Positions 21,301 to 31,811 of a stretch of DNA of 64,000 nt are shown piece after piece (positions within the stretch are counted from its first letter, which is position 1; each line of letters begins with the position of its first letter). The notes under the pieces were generated by a model. It was not told the origin of the DNA. It saw only the letters and a program-made list of their open reading frames with translations, and searched no databases. Source of the stretch: Edaphochlamys debaryana (Eukaryota; Chlorophyta; Chlorophyceae; Chlamydomonadales); the NCBI GenBank assembly GCA_016858145.1, contig JAEHOE010000006.1, forward strand, positions 682,001 through 746,000. The letters are read 5' to 3'. A program made the translations under genes and the position numbers.

Positions 21301-22928
21301 GAGCCCATGCGCATCCCGGCAGCCCATACGCAACCCAAGAACCGGAGCCGGCACCAGGCGCGGGGCCCTCACGAGTCAGGGGGTTAAGGGTCGCACCGCC
21401 CCACCCTGAGCTGCACCAGGCCCCGGTCCACACGGGGCTGCAGCGCGGCCGCCTCCGCCTCGGCCGCCACACGCCGCCGCTCGAGCACATCCTGCAGGGC
21501 CGGCGGGGGCGGGTGTTGCGGCAGGGACCCGGGTCCCAGGCTGAGCGCAGCGCGGCCCACACGTGGCCCACACGGCTCCAACGCAGTGGCAGCCAACGGA
21601 TGAAGGCGCAGCGCTAGCCCTCAGGAGTTCAACAACCGGGCAACACAGCGCCCCAGGGCCCTCTTGACCCGGCATCTCAGCGCCCCACACCCCTTCCCAC
21701 CTACCAGCAGCTCCTCCCGGTCCCCCTCGCCCTTGAGCACTCGCTCCACCAGCGCAGGACGCAGCAGCGGCACCGGGGCGGCCCCCCCCTCCGCCTGCGC
21801 CTCCGCGCCTGGCTCCCCCTCCGCCGGCGCCTCCGCCCCTGTGGTGCTGGCCCCCGCCTCTGCCTCCGCCGGCGCCGATGCGTCGGCTTCAGCAAGCGCC
21901 TGTCGCCGGGCGCCGCTCCGTCCAGAGGCTGCTGCCGCAAGCTGGGTGGCTACTGCCGCCGCCGCCTCGGCGGCCGCAGCGGCGGCGCTGGCCGCAGCCA
22001 TCGCCGATGCCTTGGCCGCACTCCGCTTCGCCTTCTTGGCCCCCTCCTTGCTGCCGCCTGCGGCCTCCGCCTCCGTTGCCTCTGCTGCTCGATGCCCCGA
22101 GACCTCATCCGTTGCTACTGCCTCTGGCCCCTCGGCGCCGGGGTTGCTGATTGTGCTACTGCCGCTCTGTGGCTCCTGCGAGTCGACTGGCTGTGGCTCT
22201 GACAGCCTCAGCCCAATAACTGTGTACGGCTCCCATGAACGGCTATCTGGCGCCGCCGCTAGGGTTCCCAGATCGAGGTCATACATGCGTGCTGTACGGA
22301 GGGCGTACTGCAATCGCTGCATGAGTGCCAGCTGGGCCTGCGGGGCAGGTCACGGATGAGGCAAAGGGTCATGAGGTGAGGTAGGTGACAAGTCGAGCGT
22401 CGAATCCGCTGGGAGAGGTGCTTTGGCGTAAGCAGCACACACGCAGAAACGACAAGCACCTTTGTACTGCTGCTCGGGTCGAGATAGAACGGTGGGCGCC
22501 AAGCGTTAGCGTCCTGGTCCCAAGCCCTGACCTGCCTGGGCAAGCAGCCCCCACGTCCTTACCCTGCACGCCCAGGGGGGTGGACTCACCCAGCACCCGC
22601 CCCGCCCCCAACCCCCTACCTTCAAGGCCTCCCTACCCTCCTCAGTGCGCTCCAAGATATGCAGTAGCGCCTGGCAGCTGGGGAAGAGGTGCGGGTAGGC
22701 CGCGAGCAGCTCCATCCTGTTGCGGATGGGTGCTGCGCCCGCCGGATCAAACTCCTCCTGGTGCTGCTCGAAGCTGCTGCTAGGCTGATGGCGAGCCCGA
22801 TGCGGCAGGCCCGCCTGGGCATCGCGAGGCGAGTCTTGGCCGAGCCCATGCTGCTGCGGAGAAGCCGCCCGTGGGCTCCCCGCCAGCGCAAGCAGAATCA
22901 GCGCAAGCGAGCTACGCACGAGCATCAT
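18365..22928 (-). CDS. Secretory family-2-like glycosyltransferase, 1041 aa
   Basis: Seven exons join exactly in phase: 22928-22620, 22337-21705, 21491-21405, 21253-20513, 20248-20091, 19837-19576, 19300-18365. The N-terminus MMLVRSSLALILLALAGS is a signal peptide or anchor. An Ala/Glu-rich, partly Lys-rich linker follows. The catalytic-like region reads LNRLAAVAQGEVLLVLRDD (the RDD at the usual DxD metal site), then WPRLGALGG, and GPLAVRRSAWRQLGGVDAG with ELDLSTRLWLAGWQVAHMP. This order (acidic motif, PLAVRR, LGGxD, E(L)DL..R.W..G) is typical of GT-A fold, family-2-like transferases that work in the Golgi or ER. The C-terminal 300 residues are Ala/Gly-rich with a basic, Trp-containing end. 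The exact sugar and acceptor cannot be read from the sequence. Exons 4-6 carry the diagnostic motifs. Confidence 0.75.
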
Positions 22929-23383
22929 AGAGGCACCATCGCGGTTTGTCCGGACTTGGCGTCCTAGAGAATCGCGCCAAGAGTGCGCGCTGGTTGTCTG
23001 GTGAGACTCGTCTAGACTATGGCTATATGCATCAATGCGGTCACGCTGGATGAGGAGCGCGTCAGAGGCGGTTGAGCTTAGGACAGCCGACGGGCGGGTG
23101 GAAAGGTCGGACGGAGCGGAAGTTCAGGCAGGCAGGGGCAGGCCGGATGTGTGGATTCATGCTCACAGCCCTTTTCTCTGCGTCTGTGAAGCTTGTAATA
23201 ATATGCCATAGCTAGCGAGCCTGACACGCACTCGCTTCAGGGGTGCGCGGCGTGATCTGGAGCCGGACGCCGTAAGGCGCCGTACTAACGGCTGCACACA
23301 GCACACGCAGTAGGAGCTCTCTTAGATTCTTAGTTGCTTACACAACTTGCCTTGCAGCCGCCTGCCATCGATACCTCACCGCA
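22929..23383. other. Intergenic: promoter of the glycosyltransferase-like gene and 3' end of NOP9
   Basis: The 455 bp between two head-to-tail minus-strand genes. GC drops. A CATATAG on the minus strand near 23022-23030, about 100 bp upstream of the ATG at 22928, is a weak TATA candidate. Confidence 0.4.
23338..23342 (-). terminator. TGTAA poly(A) signal of the NOP9-like gene
   Basis: TGTAA on the minus strand, 42 nt past the stop at 23384 and immediately followed by lower-GC sequence. Confidence 0.55.
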
Positions 23384-26300
23384 TCACGCCTGCCGTGCCC
23401 GCTTGGCCTTGCCGGCCTTGGGTGCAATCAGCACTATCCCTCCCTCCTCGTCCTCCGTCTCCTCCCCATCATCTGCGGCCCGCTTCGTCTCGTCCTTCCC
23501 GCCCCCGTCCCCCTTGCGCTTTTTTCCTTTTGTCCCCACGGCCTCCTCCGCTCCGGCCTCTTCCGCACCCTCCTCCGCCCCCTTGCGCTTGCCTTTTGTC
23601 CGCTCCCCGCCTCCGCCGCCATCCCCTTGCCGCCCACTAGGCCCTGGCTGCTCCGGCGCAGGCTCGTCGGCCTGGGCGCGCTCGCCCTTGCCCTTCTTCC
23701 TCTTCTTCCTTGGGCCCTCCTCCTGCGCCGCCTCCGCCTCCGCCGGAGCCCCGCTGGGGCCTGCCTGCTCCGCGGCGGCTCCTGCCCCTGCCCCCGCCTC
23801 CTCATCCTCGGCCTCCGCCGCCCGCTTGCGCTTTGCCTTCTTGCCGCCCTCCTCCTTGGCCGCCCCGCCTTCCCGCCGCTGCTTCTTGGCGGCTTTCCGG
23901 GCGGCTCTCCGCTCCTCCTCAGGAGTCCGCCCCTCCGCGTCCTCCTGCGCCTCCTCCTGCGGCTCCTCCTCCTCCGCCCCCTTGTCCCCTGGCGCAGGGG
24001 CCTCGGGCTCCCCGGCCTCCGCGTGCTGCCCGCCCCTGCCGCCGCCGTCCTCGCCCTTGCCCGCCCCGCGCTCCTTGCCCTTGCCCTTGCCGCCCTTGCC
24101 GCCCTTATCGCCGCCCGCCCCCGTCCCCGCCCCAAACATGGCCGCGAAGGCGTCCAGGGTCTTGGTGGAGGAGGCCGCGTGGCGGCGCCACTGCTCGGGG
24201 TCACGCTTGTAAGCCTCCACACCCACCTGGGTTGAGAAGGGAGGGTGGGAGAAGACGGGACAGGTGTGTGGCGGGAGAGGTGTGTGAGGATCGAGGCAGA
24301 AGAGCGGCAGAGGCGAATGGACGATTGAGCTAACGTTGGAAGTTAGGGCAGAGGGGAGCAGCTTGGGGATTTGTTCCCCGGTTAACCAACTCCCCCGGCC
24401 ACTGTATAGGTCGAGGAAGTACGATGCCGGGTGGATTGCTTTAGTGTGACTAAAGGCCCGCAAAGGCGCACGGTGAGAGCTACCGAGCGGGAAGACGCAC
24501 ACAGAAGGTGAGCTATTGTTGGCATGTGTTGCACAAATGAACTGTAATAACATGACATCGCAAAGCACGTGCCAACTTTGATTGACAAAGGCATGTTCCC
24601 CGGTTAACCAACTCCCCCGGCCACTGTATTGGTCGAGGAAGTACGATGCCGGGTGGATTGCTCTAGTGTGACTAAAGGCCCGCAAAGGCGCACGGTGAGA
24701 GCTACCGAGCGGGAAGACGCACACAGAAGGTGAGCTATTGTTGGCATGTGTTGCACAAATGAACTGTAATAACATTACATCGCAAAGCACGTGCCAACTT
24801 TGATTGACAGAGGCATGTTCTCCGGTTAACCAACTCCCCCGGCCACTGTATGGGTCGAGGAAGTACGATGCCGGGTGGATTGCTCTAGTGTGACAAAAGG
24901 CCCGCAGAGGCGCACGGTGAGAGCTACCAAGCGGGAAGACGCACACGTGGGAGGGGTTCGTGCAGGGTGATGTCGTGCACGGCTTGCGTAAATGCGGACA
25001 CGTTGCGAGTACAGGAGTGAAAATGAGGGCTGCCCATGTGGTACGGTGCGGAAAGGGGTGTCGCCCGGCTAACCAACTCTCCCGGCCACTGTATAGGTCG
25101 CGGAAAAGTTACGATACCGGCTGTGTTCGATGTCGTGTGACCAAAGGCCCGCAGAGGCGCACGGAGAAAAGCTACCGAGCGGGAAGACGCACACGGTGGC
25201 AGGTGCTTAGTCTCTCACCCGGCCCCCGACCCCAAACCCAAACCCATATCTTTGCCCCGGCCCCACCCACCCCGCCCCCTCCCTCCCCACCTTGCGCATG
25301 AGCGCCGGCCCCCAGTGGCAGCCCTCGAGGGCCTTCTCGGCCGAGGCCAGGCGGGACACAATGGCCTCCTTGGCGGGGGCGTCCTGTGGGGGTGAGGGCA
25401 GGGGTGGGTGGGTGGGTGGGTCAATGGGGGCAGAGAGTCCTGCACCTCAAGCATGCGCAGTGCACACTGCCCTCAGACTTCTCCGTTGCCTTCTGCACCC
25501 TCCCTCCCAGTCACCCCCGGCACCCCCCCACTCACCCCCAGGCGGTACGCGCTCTCCACCAGGAAGGCGCCCGAGCCCGTGGTGGCCACCGCCTCCCACC
25601 GCCCCGCCAGCGCCCCCAGCAGCTGCGCCTTGACCTTGGCGGGGGCGTTGCCGCCCAGCAGCGCCTCCAGCACACGGGAGCCCGAGGGGTCGGCGCCCAC
25701 CCTGGAGGGAGGAGGGAGAGGGGAGGGAGGGAGGAGAGGGAGGGAGGCGGTGCGGGTGGTGGCGAGGGAGAGGAATGCAGGACGCTGCAGGCCACAGCGG
25801 CCGGGCCCACACCACCGACGGAACCTGACATCCTCCGGTGCCCGCGCTCCTCTTGGGGAGACCGCCACTACCCCACCTGCCCGCACCTGACCACACCGAA
25901 CCCCGCCCGGCGGGCCCCCCCCGGCCCCACCTGGCCGCGTCGTTGGGCTGCAGCGCCGCCACTGAGTCGGTGAAGGCGCGGCAGGCGCCCTGGCCGTAGC
26001 GCAGGACCTACGGAGAGGCGGAGGGAGTGGGGCGGGTGGTTGGTGCTCGGAACTGGAACCAGGGATGGCACAACAGGAAGGGGGAGGAGCCAGGACGCAA
26101 GGCGTGCCCAGGTCCGGTCGGGCACAGGCGCAGGCAGGGCCGGCCTGGGGGAGCGCCCCTCTTCTCTCCGGTTTCCAACTCGTCAAAGATCATCCTTCCC
26201 CGCCCCACCTGGATGAGGATGGAGCAGCCCACGGGTGACAGCCGCTGCGCCCCGCCCGCGGCCCGTGTGGCGGCGGAGTAGGGCTCGTTGGCGCCCACGC

Positions 26301-29300
26301 TGGCGAAAGAGTCCAGGCACAGCAGCGCGGGGGCGAGCGCGGCGTCGCCTGGGCGGAGGAGGGAAGGGGAGTGGAGGGGCGGAGGGGAGGAGGAGGGGAG
26401 GGTGGGGCGGTGAGAGGTGGAGGAGGTAGCAGGTGGTTGGGTGCGAGGGTTTGGCTGGGATGAGGCTTGGCGAGTGTGGGTGTGTGGGGGTTTGTTCCCC
26501 GGTTAACCAACTCCCCCGGCCACTGTATTGGTCGAGGAAGTACGATGCCGGGTGGATCGCTCTAGTGTGACTAAAGGCCCGCAAAGGCGCACGGTGAGAG
26601 CTACCGAGCGGGAAGACGCACACGGAAGGTGAGCTATTGTTGGCATCCACAACACAGATGCGGCATGTAAACGTATCATATCCCAAACAGGAAGCACGTG
26701 CTGTTGTTTATGAACACAGGGGCATGTTCCCCGGTTAACCAACTCCCCCGGCCACTGTATGGGTCGAGGAAGTACGATGCCGGGTGGATTGCTCTAGTGT
26801 GACTACAGGCCCGCAGAGGCGCACGGTGAGAGCTACCGAGCGGGAAGACGCACACGTATAGAGGGCCGTGCGTGCATGCTCCCAGTCGAGCGCCACCCCC
26901 GACCCTCTAACCTGACCCACGACTCAAGCAATACCAGCGGCCGCGCCCCGATACCGGTATCTTCCTGACCCCAAAGACCCCGCCCACAGCCCCCGCCAAG
27001 GGCCCCCCGCTACCCAACCCACCCTTGAGCCCAGCGGGCGAGGGCATGGAGCCCAGGGCCGACGCCAGCGCAGCGCACATCTCCTTCTGGCACACGCCGT
27101 GCCACCCCAGCGCCGCCGCCAGCGCCGCCACCACGCCGCCGCGCCGCCGCGTGAGCAGGTCGGACAGCAGCCCCTGCAGCCCCTCAAACTGGGACTTGGC
27201 CTGGGGGGGTGGAGGGGAGGGGAGGGGAGGAAGCGCGGGGAGGGCAGCGCATTAGGGCGTGTTGGTGGGGGAGGGAGGAAGAGTGCAGAGGAGAGAGCGG
27301 GGCGGGGCGGCACGAGAGCTCCTGAGGTGCAGCCGCCACAAACGCTATGAGGGGCCGTATGCGGATGCGTGGGTGCTTGTGGGTAGCATGGTTGCGTGGC
27401 TCAGGATTAGACTCAAGCTACTGTAAGCTCATGTTAAGAATCGAGTAGGCAAAGGTATCGTCATCGCCAGTGCCAGTGAGTGAAACGCGTGGCGGGAGGA
27501 GCGACCGCGCCCAGCCCCGCGCTGCAGAACCCCTGCTCGTCGCACCCCCCCGTACCTACGGCATCCCCCACGCCAGCCCCACCAACCCCCCCGAACCCTG
27601 CAACCCCCACCAGCCCCCACGTCCTTCCCCTCCCTTCGCCCACGCCCCCCGCTTGTACCCCTCCCCCGCGCTCACCACCTCCTTGCTGGGTGCCGCCGCC
27701 AGCGCCGCCTGCACCACGAAGTTGGCCGAGGGGTGCTGCGCCAGCTCGGCCAGGCGGGGCGCCAGGAAGCGGCGGTGGAACTCCTCCAGGATGGGGGCGG
27801 GCAGCACCTGCAGGGGGCGGGAGGAGGGGGAGGGAGGGAAGGGGAGGGGAGGGATGAGGGTGGGTGTGGAGAGGCGCGCGGTAAGGGGGCAGGAAGAGGT
27901 GTGGGCGGGGGGGTGGCAGCCGGTGCCTGAGAGGAGAGCGAGTGCAGAAGGGTGGGGTGGGCTGGGTGCAATGTGGTGGATGGGTGCAGTAGTGCTGCGC
28001 GGCAGAGGCAGGGCGCACAGGCCCGGAATCTTGGGAGCGGCGGCTCAGGATTAGACTCAAGCTACTGTAAGCTCATGTTAGGAATCGAGTAGGCAAGGGT
28101 ATCGTCATCGCCGGCCCGCTCCCACTTCACATGCATGCGACGGTACAGTATCAACATGCCACGCACGATACCCACCGACACCTTCTGCGCCATCACCCCA
28201 CCCACTGCATCGCCCCATTAAGCACCCCCGCCCCACCGAGCCCCGTACCCCGCTCCCACCTGCAGCATCACCTCCGCCAGGTGCGAGGTGGTGGGGTCCG
28301 TCAGCAGCGCCACCACCTCCTCCTCCTTGCAGCCGCCCAGCACCGCCCCCGCGCCCCCCTTGGAGCGGTCGTCGATCACCGTCGAGCCCAGCAGCACCGG
28401 CACCAGCTGCCGGAGCGCCTTGCTGCGGGGGGGGAAGCGGGGAGGCACGGGGGTCGGAGGCAAGGAGCGGAGAGAGGTTGGATGAGGACGAGGGCCTGCC
28501 CCCATCAGGGCCTCACACCCGCCTTCCACCCCGCCTCCTCTCCGCCCCGCCTCCCTCTCCGCCCCTCTCCGCCCCACCGGTCGCTAGCCGCCGCCTTGAG
28601 CAGCGCCTGCAGCAGAGGGCAGGCGTAGGGGTGGTACACCAGCTCCCCCACCGTGGCGCCCGCGTAGTCGTCCGAGCACACCACGTCCACCAGCTTGGAC
28701 AGCAGGTCGGGGAAGCGGGCGGGCGGGGGCTCGTTGGCGCCGGCGCCCAGCAGCTCCGCCGCCAGGGCCGAGGCGCCGCCGGCCCCCGCCCCGCCCGCCC
28801 CGGGTCCCAGGCGCGAGGCCAGGCCGCCCGCGGGGGCATCCTCGGTCTTGGCGCGCTGTGGGAGGGTGGGGTGGGTCGTGGAAAGGTAATGGAATGGGTT
28901 CGGTACAGGATACACATCAGCCGTCACCGTTTCCCATCCCACACCACACCGCTGCTTTCCCCAAACCCTCGGCCGGCACGGAGCCCGCCGCACCTTGTTG
29001 GACAGCCCCGGCAGCTGCTGCTGCGCCGCCGCCGCCGCGCTCTTGACCGCGGGCGGCAGCACGTTGCGCCCGGCCGCCGCGCACAGCAGGCGCCGCACGA
29101 CGTGCGTCGCGAAGCGGTCCGTGGCGTAGTCGTACAGGTGGGGCGCGACGGCCTCAAACAGCAGGGTCAGCACCTGAGGGCAGGGGCAGGCCGGATTGAG
29201 GCAGGATCAGGCAAGGGCGGGCGGAGGCCCACGGGGGTGACGTGGGATGGAGACAGGGAGGCGGGCGGCCTGGGGCTGAGTGGCATCAAGGCAAGGGAAG

Positions 29301-30040
29301 GGCGCTGTGGCGCGCGGGGGGGGATCTCAGCCTCACCTTTTGAAACTCGTCGAACTCCTCCTGGCTCATGGAGTCCAGCTGCGACTCCAGGCGCACCAGC
29401 AGCTTCTCGACCACGTGAGAGCCGAAGGGGCTGCGGGGGGGACCCGGGGGGGTAGGGGGAAGCGGGCGGCGCAGGGGGGATTCAGGTCTGTGTGTTTGGG
29501 AGCGGGAGGCTGGGGCCGGGCTGAGGTATGCACTGCTCCCCTACGATACCCGCTAGCGTAGACCCCTTGCCCCGGTGTGCCCCTCTCACGTTCGCACCTG
29601 CTGACGAGGGTGAAGAAGCCATCCACATCCGACACGGAGGTGATGAAGCGGAGCAGCTGCCCGGCCTGCGCCGCCGCCATCAGCGTCTCCACATGCCTGC
29701 TGCAGACGGGGTCGCCAGCGACCTTGACCTCCTTGCCAGCGATTTCCTCCAGCACGTTCCCGACAAGCAGCGATCGCTCCTCATCGTCGACAAGGGTCTT
29801 GAAGTGCGTGACGACCTCCTCAAGATACGCCACCGTTTCCGGGTTTACAACGGACCGGTTGCGGCGCCCGAAGCCGCGACCGCCGCCCTCGCCCTCGCCG
29901 TCCCCAAATTGAGCGGCATTGTCGGCGGGCGCCGCCTCCGCTCCGGCCTGCTCTTCGGCCGGCTCCGCAGCCGCAGCGACCTCCTCGGCTACCGGTGCCT
30001 CTTGAGGCTCCTCCTCAGCCTCACGTCGTCGCTTGCCCAT
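23384..30040 (-). CDS. NOP9: NOP9 / PUM23-type nucleolar Pumilio-repeat protein, 928 aa, snoRNA host
   Basis: Twelve exons close in phase: 30040-29598, 29430-29337, 29173-28994, 28855-28578, 28422-28260, 27807-27676, 27200-27023, 26348-26209, 26007-25931, 25701-25536, 25383-25291, 24226-23384. PUF-type repeats are spread along the protein: SPFGSHVVEKLLVRL, DRFATHVVRRLLCAA, HPSANFVVQAALAA, DPSGSRVLEALLGG. The N-terminus (MGKRRREAEEEP) and the roughly 240-residue Lys/Glu-rich tail (KKAKRKRAAEAEDEE, PRKKRKKGKG) suit a nucleolar protein. NOP9 in yeast and APUM23 in plants bind pre-rRNA and are needed for small-subunit rRNA processing. This protein is longer than most relatives because of the charged tail. 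Introns 27-28 kb and 24-27 kb carry snoRNA-like elements. The start is supported by a TATA box 74 bp upstream. Confidence 0.88.
24369..24502 (-). ncRNA. H/ACA snoRNA candidate, copy 1 (last intron of NOP9)
   Basis: This 134-nt element lies in sense with the host. Hairpin 1 has lower stem GTGTG/CACAC, an internal loop (CGTCTT and CCTTTAGT), stem CCCGC/GCGGG and inner stem CGGT/ACCG. An H box AAAGCA (ANANNA) follows directly, 14 nt below the loop top. Hairpin 2 has lower stem CCCGG/CCGGG, an internal loop (CATCGTAC and GTTGGTTAA) and upper stem TTCCTCGACC/GGCCGGGGGA. Then comes ACA with three nt to the 3' end, 16 nt below the loop top. The 14-16 nt spacing is the rule for H/ACA pseudouridylation guides. 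Pairings were drawn by eye. Confidence 0.65.
24591..24724 (-). ncRNA. H/ACA snoRNA candidate, copy 2
   Basis: Exactly 222 bp from copy 1, again 134 nt. The H box is AGAGCA, a change that keeps ANANNA. The terminal loop of hairpin 2 changes (CAATACAGT) while its stem is untouched. It ends ACA-TGC. Between the cores lies an 88-nt AT-richer linker that is also repeated. Confidence 0.65.
24813..24946 (-). ncRNA. H/ACA snoRNA candidate, copy 3
   Basis: Third tandem unit, 134 nt, with the linker lost afterwards. Substitutions fall mainly in loops (CCATACAGT) and in the guide pocket. One lower-stem pair of hairpin 2 is lost (CCGGA for CCGGG). H box AGAGCA and ACA-TGC are intact. Confidence 0.6.
25056..25194 (-). 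ncRNA. Diverged H/ACA snoRNA-like copy 4
   Basis: A 139-nt relative in the same intron, clearly diverged. It keeps the first hairpin (GTGTG/CACAC and CCCGC/GCGGG), the second-hairpin pocket GTTGGTTA and a terminal ACA. The H box is no longer a clean ANANNA, and hairpin 2 shows many changes. It may be a paralogous guide or a decaying copy. Confidence 0.4.
26490..26623 (-). ncRNA. H/ACA snoRNA candidate, copy 5 (a second NOP9 intron)
   Basis: A 134-nt copy in the intron between the exons at 27200-27023 and 26348-26209. It is nearly identical to copy 2, but the H box reads AGAGCG, losing the last A, so it may be less active. It is followed by a different linker and then copy 6, 232 bp away. Confidence 0.55.
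26722..26855 (-). ncRNA. H/ACA snoRNA candidate, copy 6
   Basis: A 134-nt copy with H box AGAGCA and ACA-TGC. The second-hairpin loop is CCAT-type, as in copy 3. The core ends abruptly at GTGTGCGTC, as in the other partial units, marking the unit boundary at the snoRNA 5' end. Confidence 0.62.
27398..27468 (-). ncRNA. Box C/D snoRNA candidate, copy A (NOP9 intron)
   Basis: A 71-nt element in sense with the host. It has the terminal stem (T)GGC/GCC(A), a box C-like ATGACGA (consensus RTGATGA, one change) six nt from the 5' end, and box D CTGA three nt from the 3' end. The guide-like sequence before box D is GAGTCTAATC. D' and C' are degenerate. An almost identical element sits in the next intron upstream in the gene while the flanks share nothing. 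I could not assign an rRNA target. Confidence 0.75.
28042..28112 (-). ncRNA. Box C/D snoRNA candidate, copy B (adjacent NOP9 intron)
   Basis: Seventy-one nt with only two differences from copy A, both outside the boxes and the D guide. The terminal stem extends with a C-G pair (CGGC/GCCG) where copy A has T-A (TGGC/GCCA), a compensatory change. It lies in the intron between the exons at 28422-28260 and 27807-27676. Confidence 0.78.
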
Positions 30041-31811
30041 AGCTTCAGAAGCTCATGCGGGCATGTGCCGCTGCGATATCACCGCGTTTACCTTGCGGGA
30101 CTCTCAAATAGAGCTATATACACTCCGTGCAGTGCGTTTATGGCTTGGCGGGTGGACGGCCGCCCTTACCTGCCGGGACTCACGGCTAACCGGGAGGCCG
30201 ATCCATGTCCTGCAAAGGCTCGATCCACAGTGGTCCGCTTTGCACAGGCTCCATGCGAATGGGCGACGGCAGCCTCCTACAAGGGGCCCTTCCTTGGCCT
30301 CCCTTGGCCCCCTCACCGTGGGTTTTCATAGACAACGGGGCGTAGTGCCCCACCGTGGGTGCTGGCTGCCCCTGGCCCCAGCTGCCAGCATGCGGATAGA
30401 GTGCGTGGCCAACGGGACCGACTACGGCTTGCCAAGAGGCGAGACGCGACGAGAATTGCCTGAGAATTGCAACACGGTCCTAGTCGACAACGTCCGCATG
30501 CTAGTGCCCAAACAGCAAGGAACAACACTCCACAGCCCCGGGCTAGCTGCACGTTGCAGTGGCCCCTGGGCGCCCCCCGCCAGCACCACAGCAGGGTGCA
30601 AAGCTCCTCAACTCCTCAAAAGACGATGGGTATCTGAAGGTGGCTCGCAGTGACGTGCAGAGGCACCATAATGCTCGTGCGCTAGTCCCTATGCCCCGGG
30701 CTTGGGATGTCCGCAAACGAGTGCCCCGCGGTCCGCATGCATGACCTGATCGTCCTCCCCCCTGACCTGTCCCCGGCAACCAGCTCGCATGAACAGACGG
30801 GAAGCTCCCACAGCAGCGACAGCAGCAGCACAGAACAAAACCACCGTTTCACGACCGTTTCCCTTGCTCCTTGCCAGCAGCTGCTACTAGAACGGGCCCC
30901 TACTACCACCGGTCCGTAACCTGTCCGTGTGCACTAGCCACGGAGCCCCAGGCAATGCTGCGGCCGCGTGCCGGACCCATCCGTCCCCATCCTCACGGCC
31001 CGCCCCCCCTCCCGGTGTGCCTCGGATTGCCATGCATCGCCCCTAGGGCTCCACATGGCTCCAGTGCCCAATGCCCATTCCCAATCTGCCTCCGCCCCTA
31101 TTGCTCGTCGTGCCTGCAACGCTGGCCGACATCCTGGGTGGTCACAGCGGGAGTGGTCCATAGCTCTCCGAGGGAGGGGGCCGCTAGGCCACAAGCCGCG
31201 ACAGCACGTGCCAGCCGTAGCGCACACCGCCCCTCGGCCTCGCCTGCTGCTGCTCTCGGCGAGGATGCGCCCATAAGGGCCGGTCCACGAGGGCGGCCTC
31301 TGGAGGGCGCCCGCGTCGCTAGGCGCGTCGCCGGCATTCCCCCAGCCCTCGGCGCAGCCGGACGGGTCCACCACGGCACCAGCCTCCAGCTTTCTTTTGG
31401 GTCCCGGGGCCTCCGCGGAAGGCCTCCGCGGCGGCCAGGAAGGGTTCGCCGCCGCGGCTAGCGGAGGGCTCTCCAGGAGACGCCCGTTGCGGCTGGTCCG
31501 TGCAGGGTCCGTGGGTACGGACATCACCCCACGACTCCACTCGGCGCTCCCACTCCAGCGCTGGTGCCCAGGCACCTGAGCCCGGATGAGGAGGCGCTGT
31601 CGCCAGGGCTCAACGGGCTGAGCCTCCCCGCTGCAGCTCTAACCCGACCCAATTCAGCCCGACAACTAACGACCACTGCGCCCTGGCCTTGCGCCTTGGC
31701 CACGCAGAGCCCTCTCTCTACCCCTACCTCTCCCTCCCAGCCACACCAGCTCCCGCTCCACCCCCCCGGTCCATCCGTCCGCCCCGCCCCATCCCGTCCA
31801 TCCGCCCCCCC
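30041..31811. other. 1.8-kb intergenic region between NOP9 and the USP gene
   Basis: It holds the NOP9 promoter at its left end. Minus-strand and plus-strand open frames of up to about 210 codons exist near 30.9-31.6 kb, but none has a motif or introns consistent with the neighbours. I see no gene I can support. Confidence 0.4.
30114..30120 (-). promoter_or_regulatory. TATA box of the NOP9-like gene
   Basis: TATATAG on the minus strand, 74 bp upstream of the ATG at 30040, in a local AT-rich patch of otherwise GC-rich sequence. The distance suits a short 5'UTR. Confidence 0.5.

Noticed and set aside
30934..31575. 213-codon minus-strand frame between NOP9 and USP
   Set aside because: No homology, no splice context, and composition like a chance frame in GC-rich DNA.
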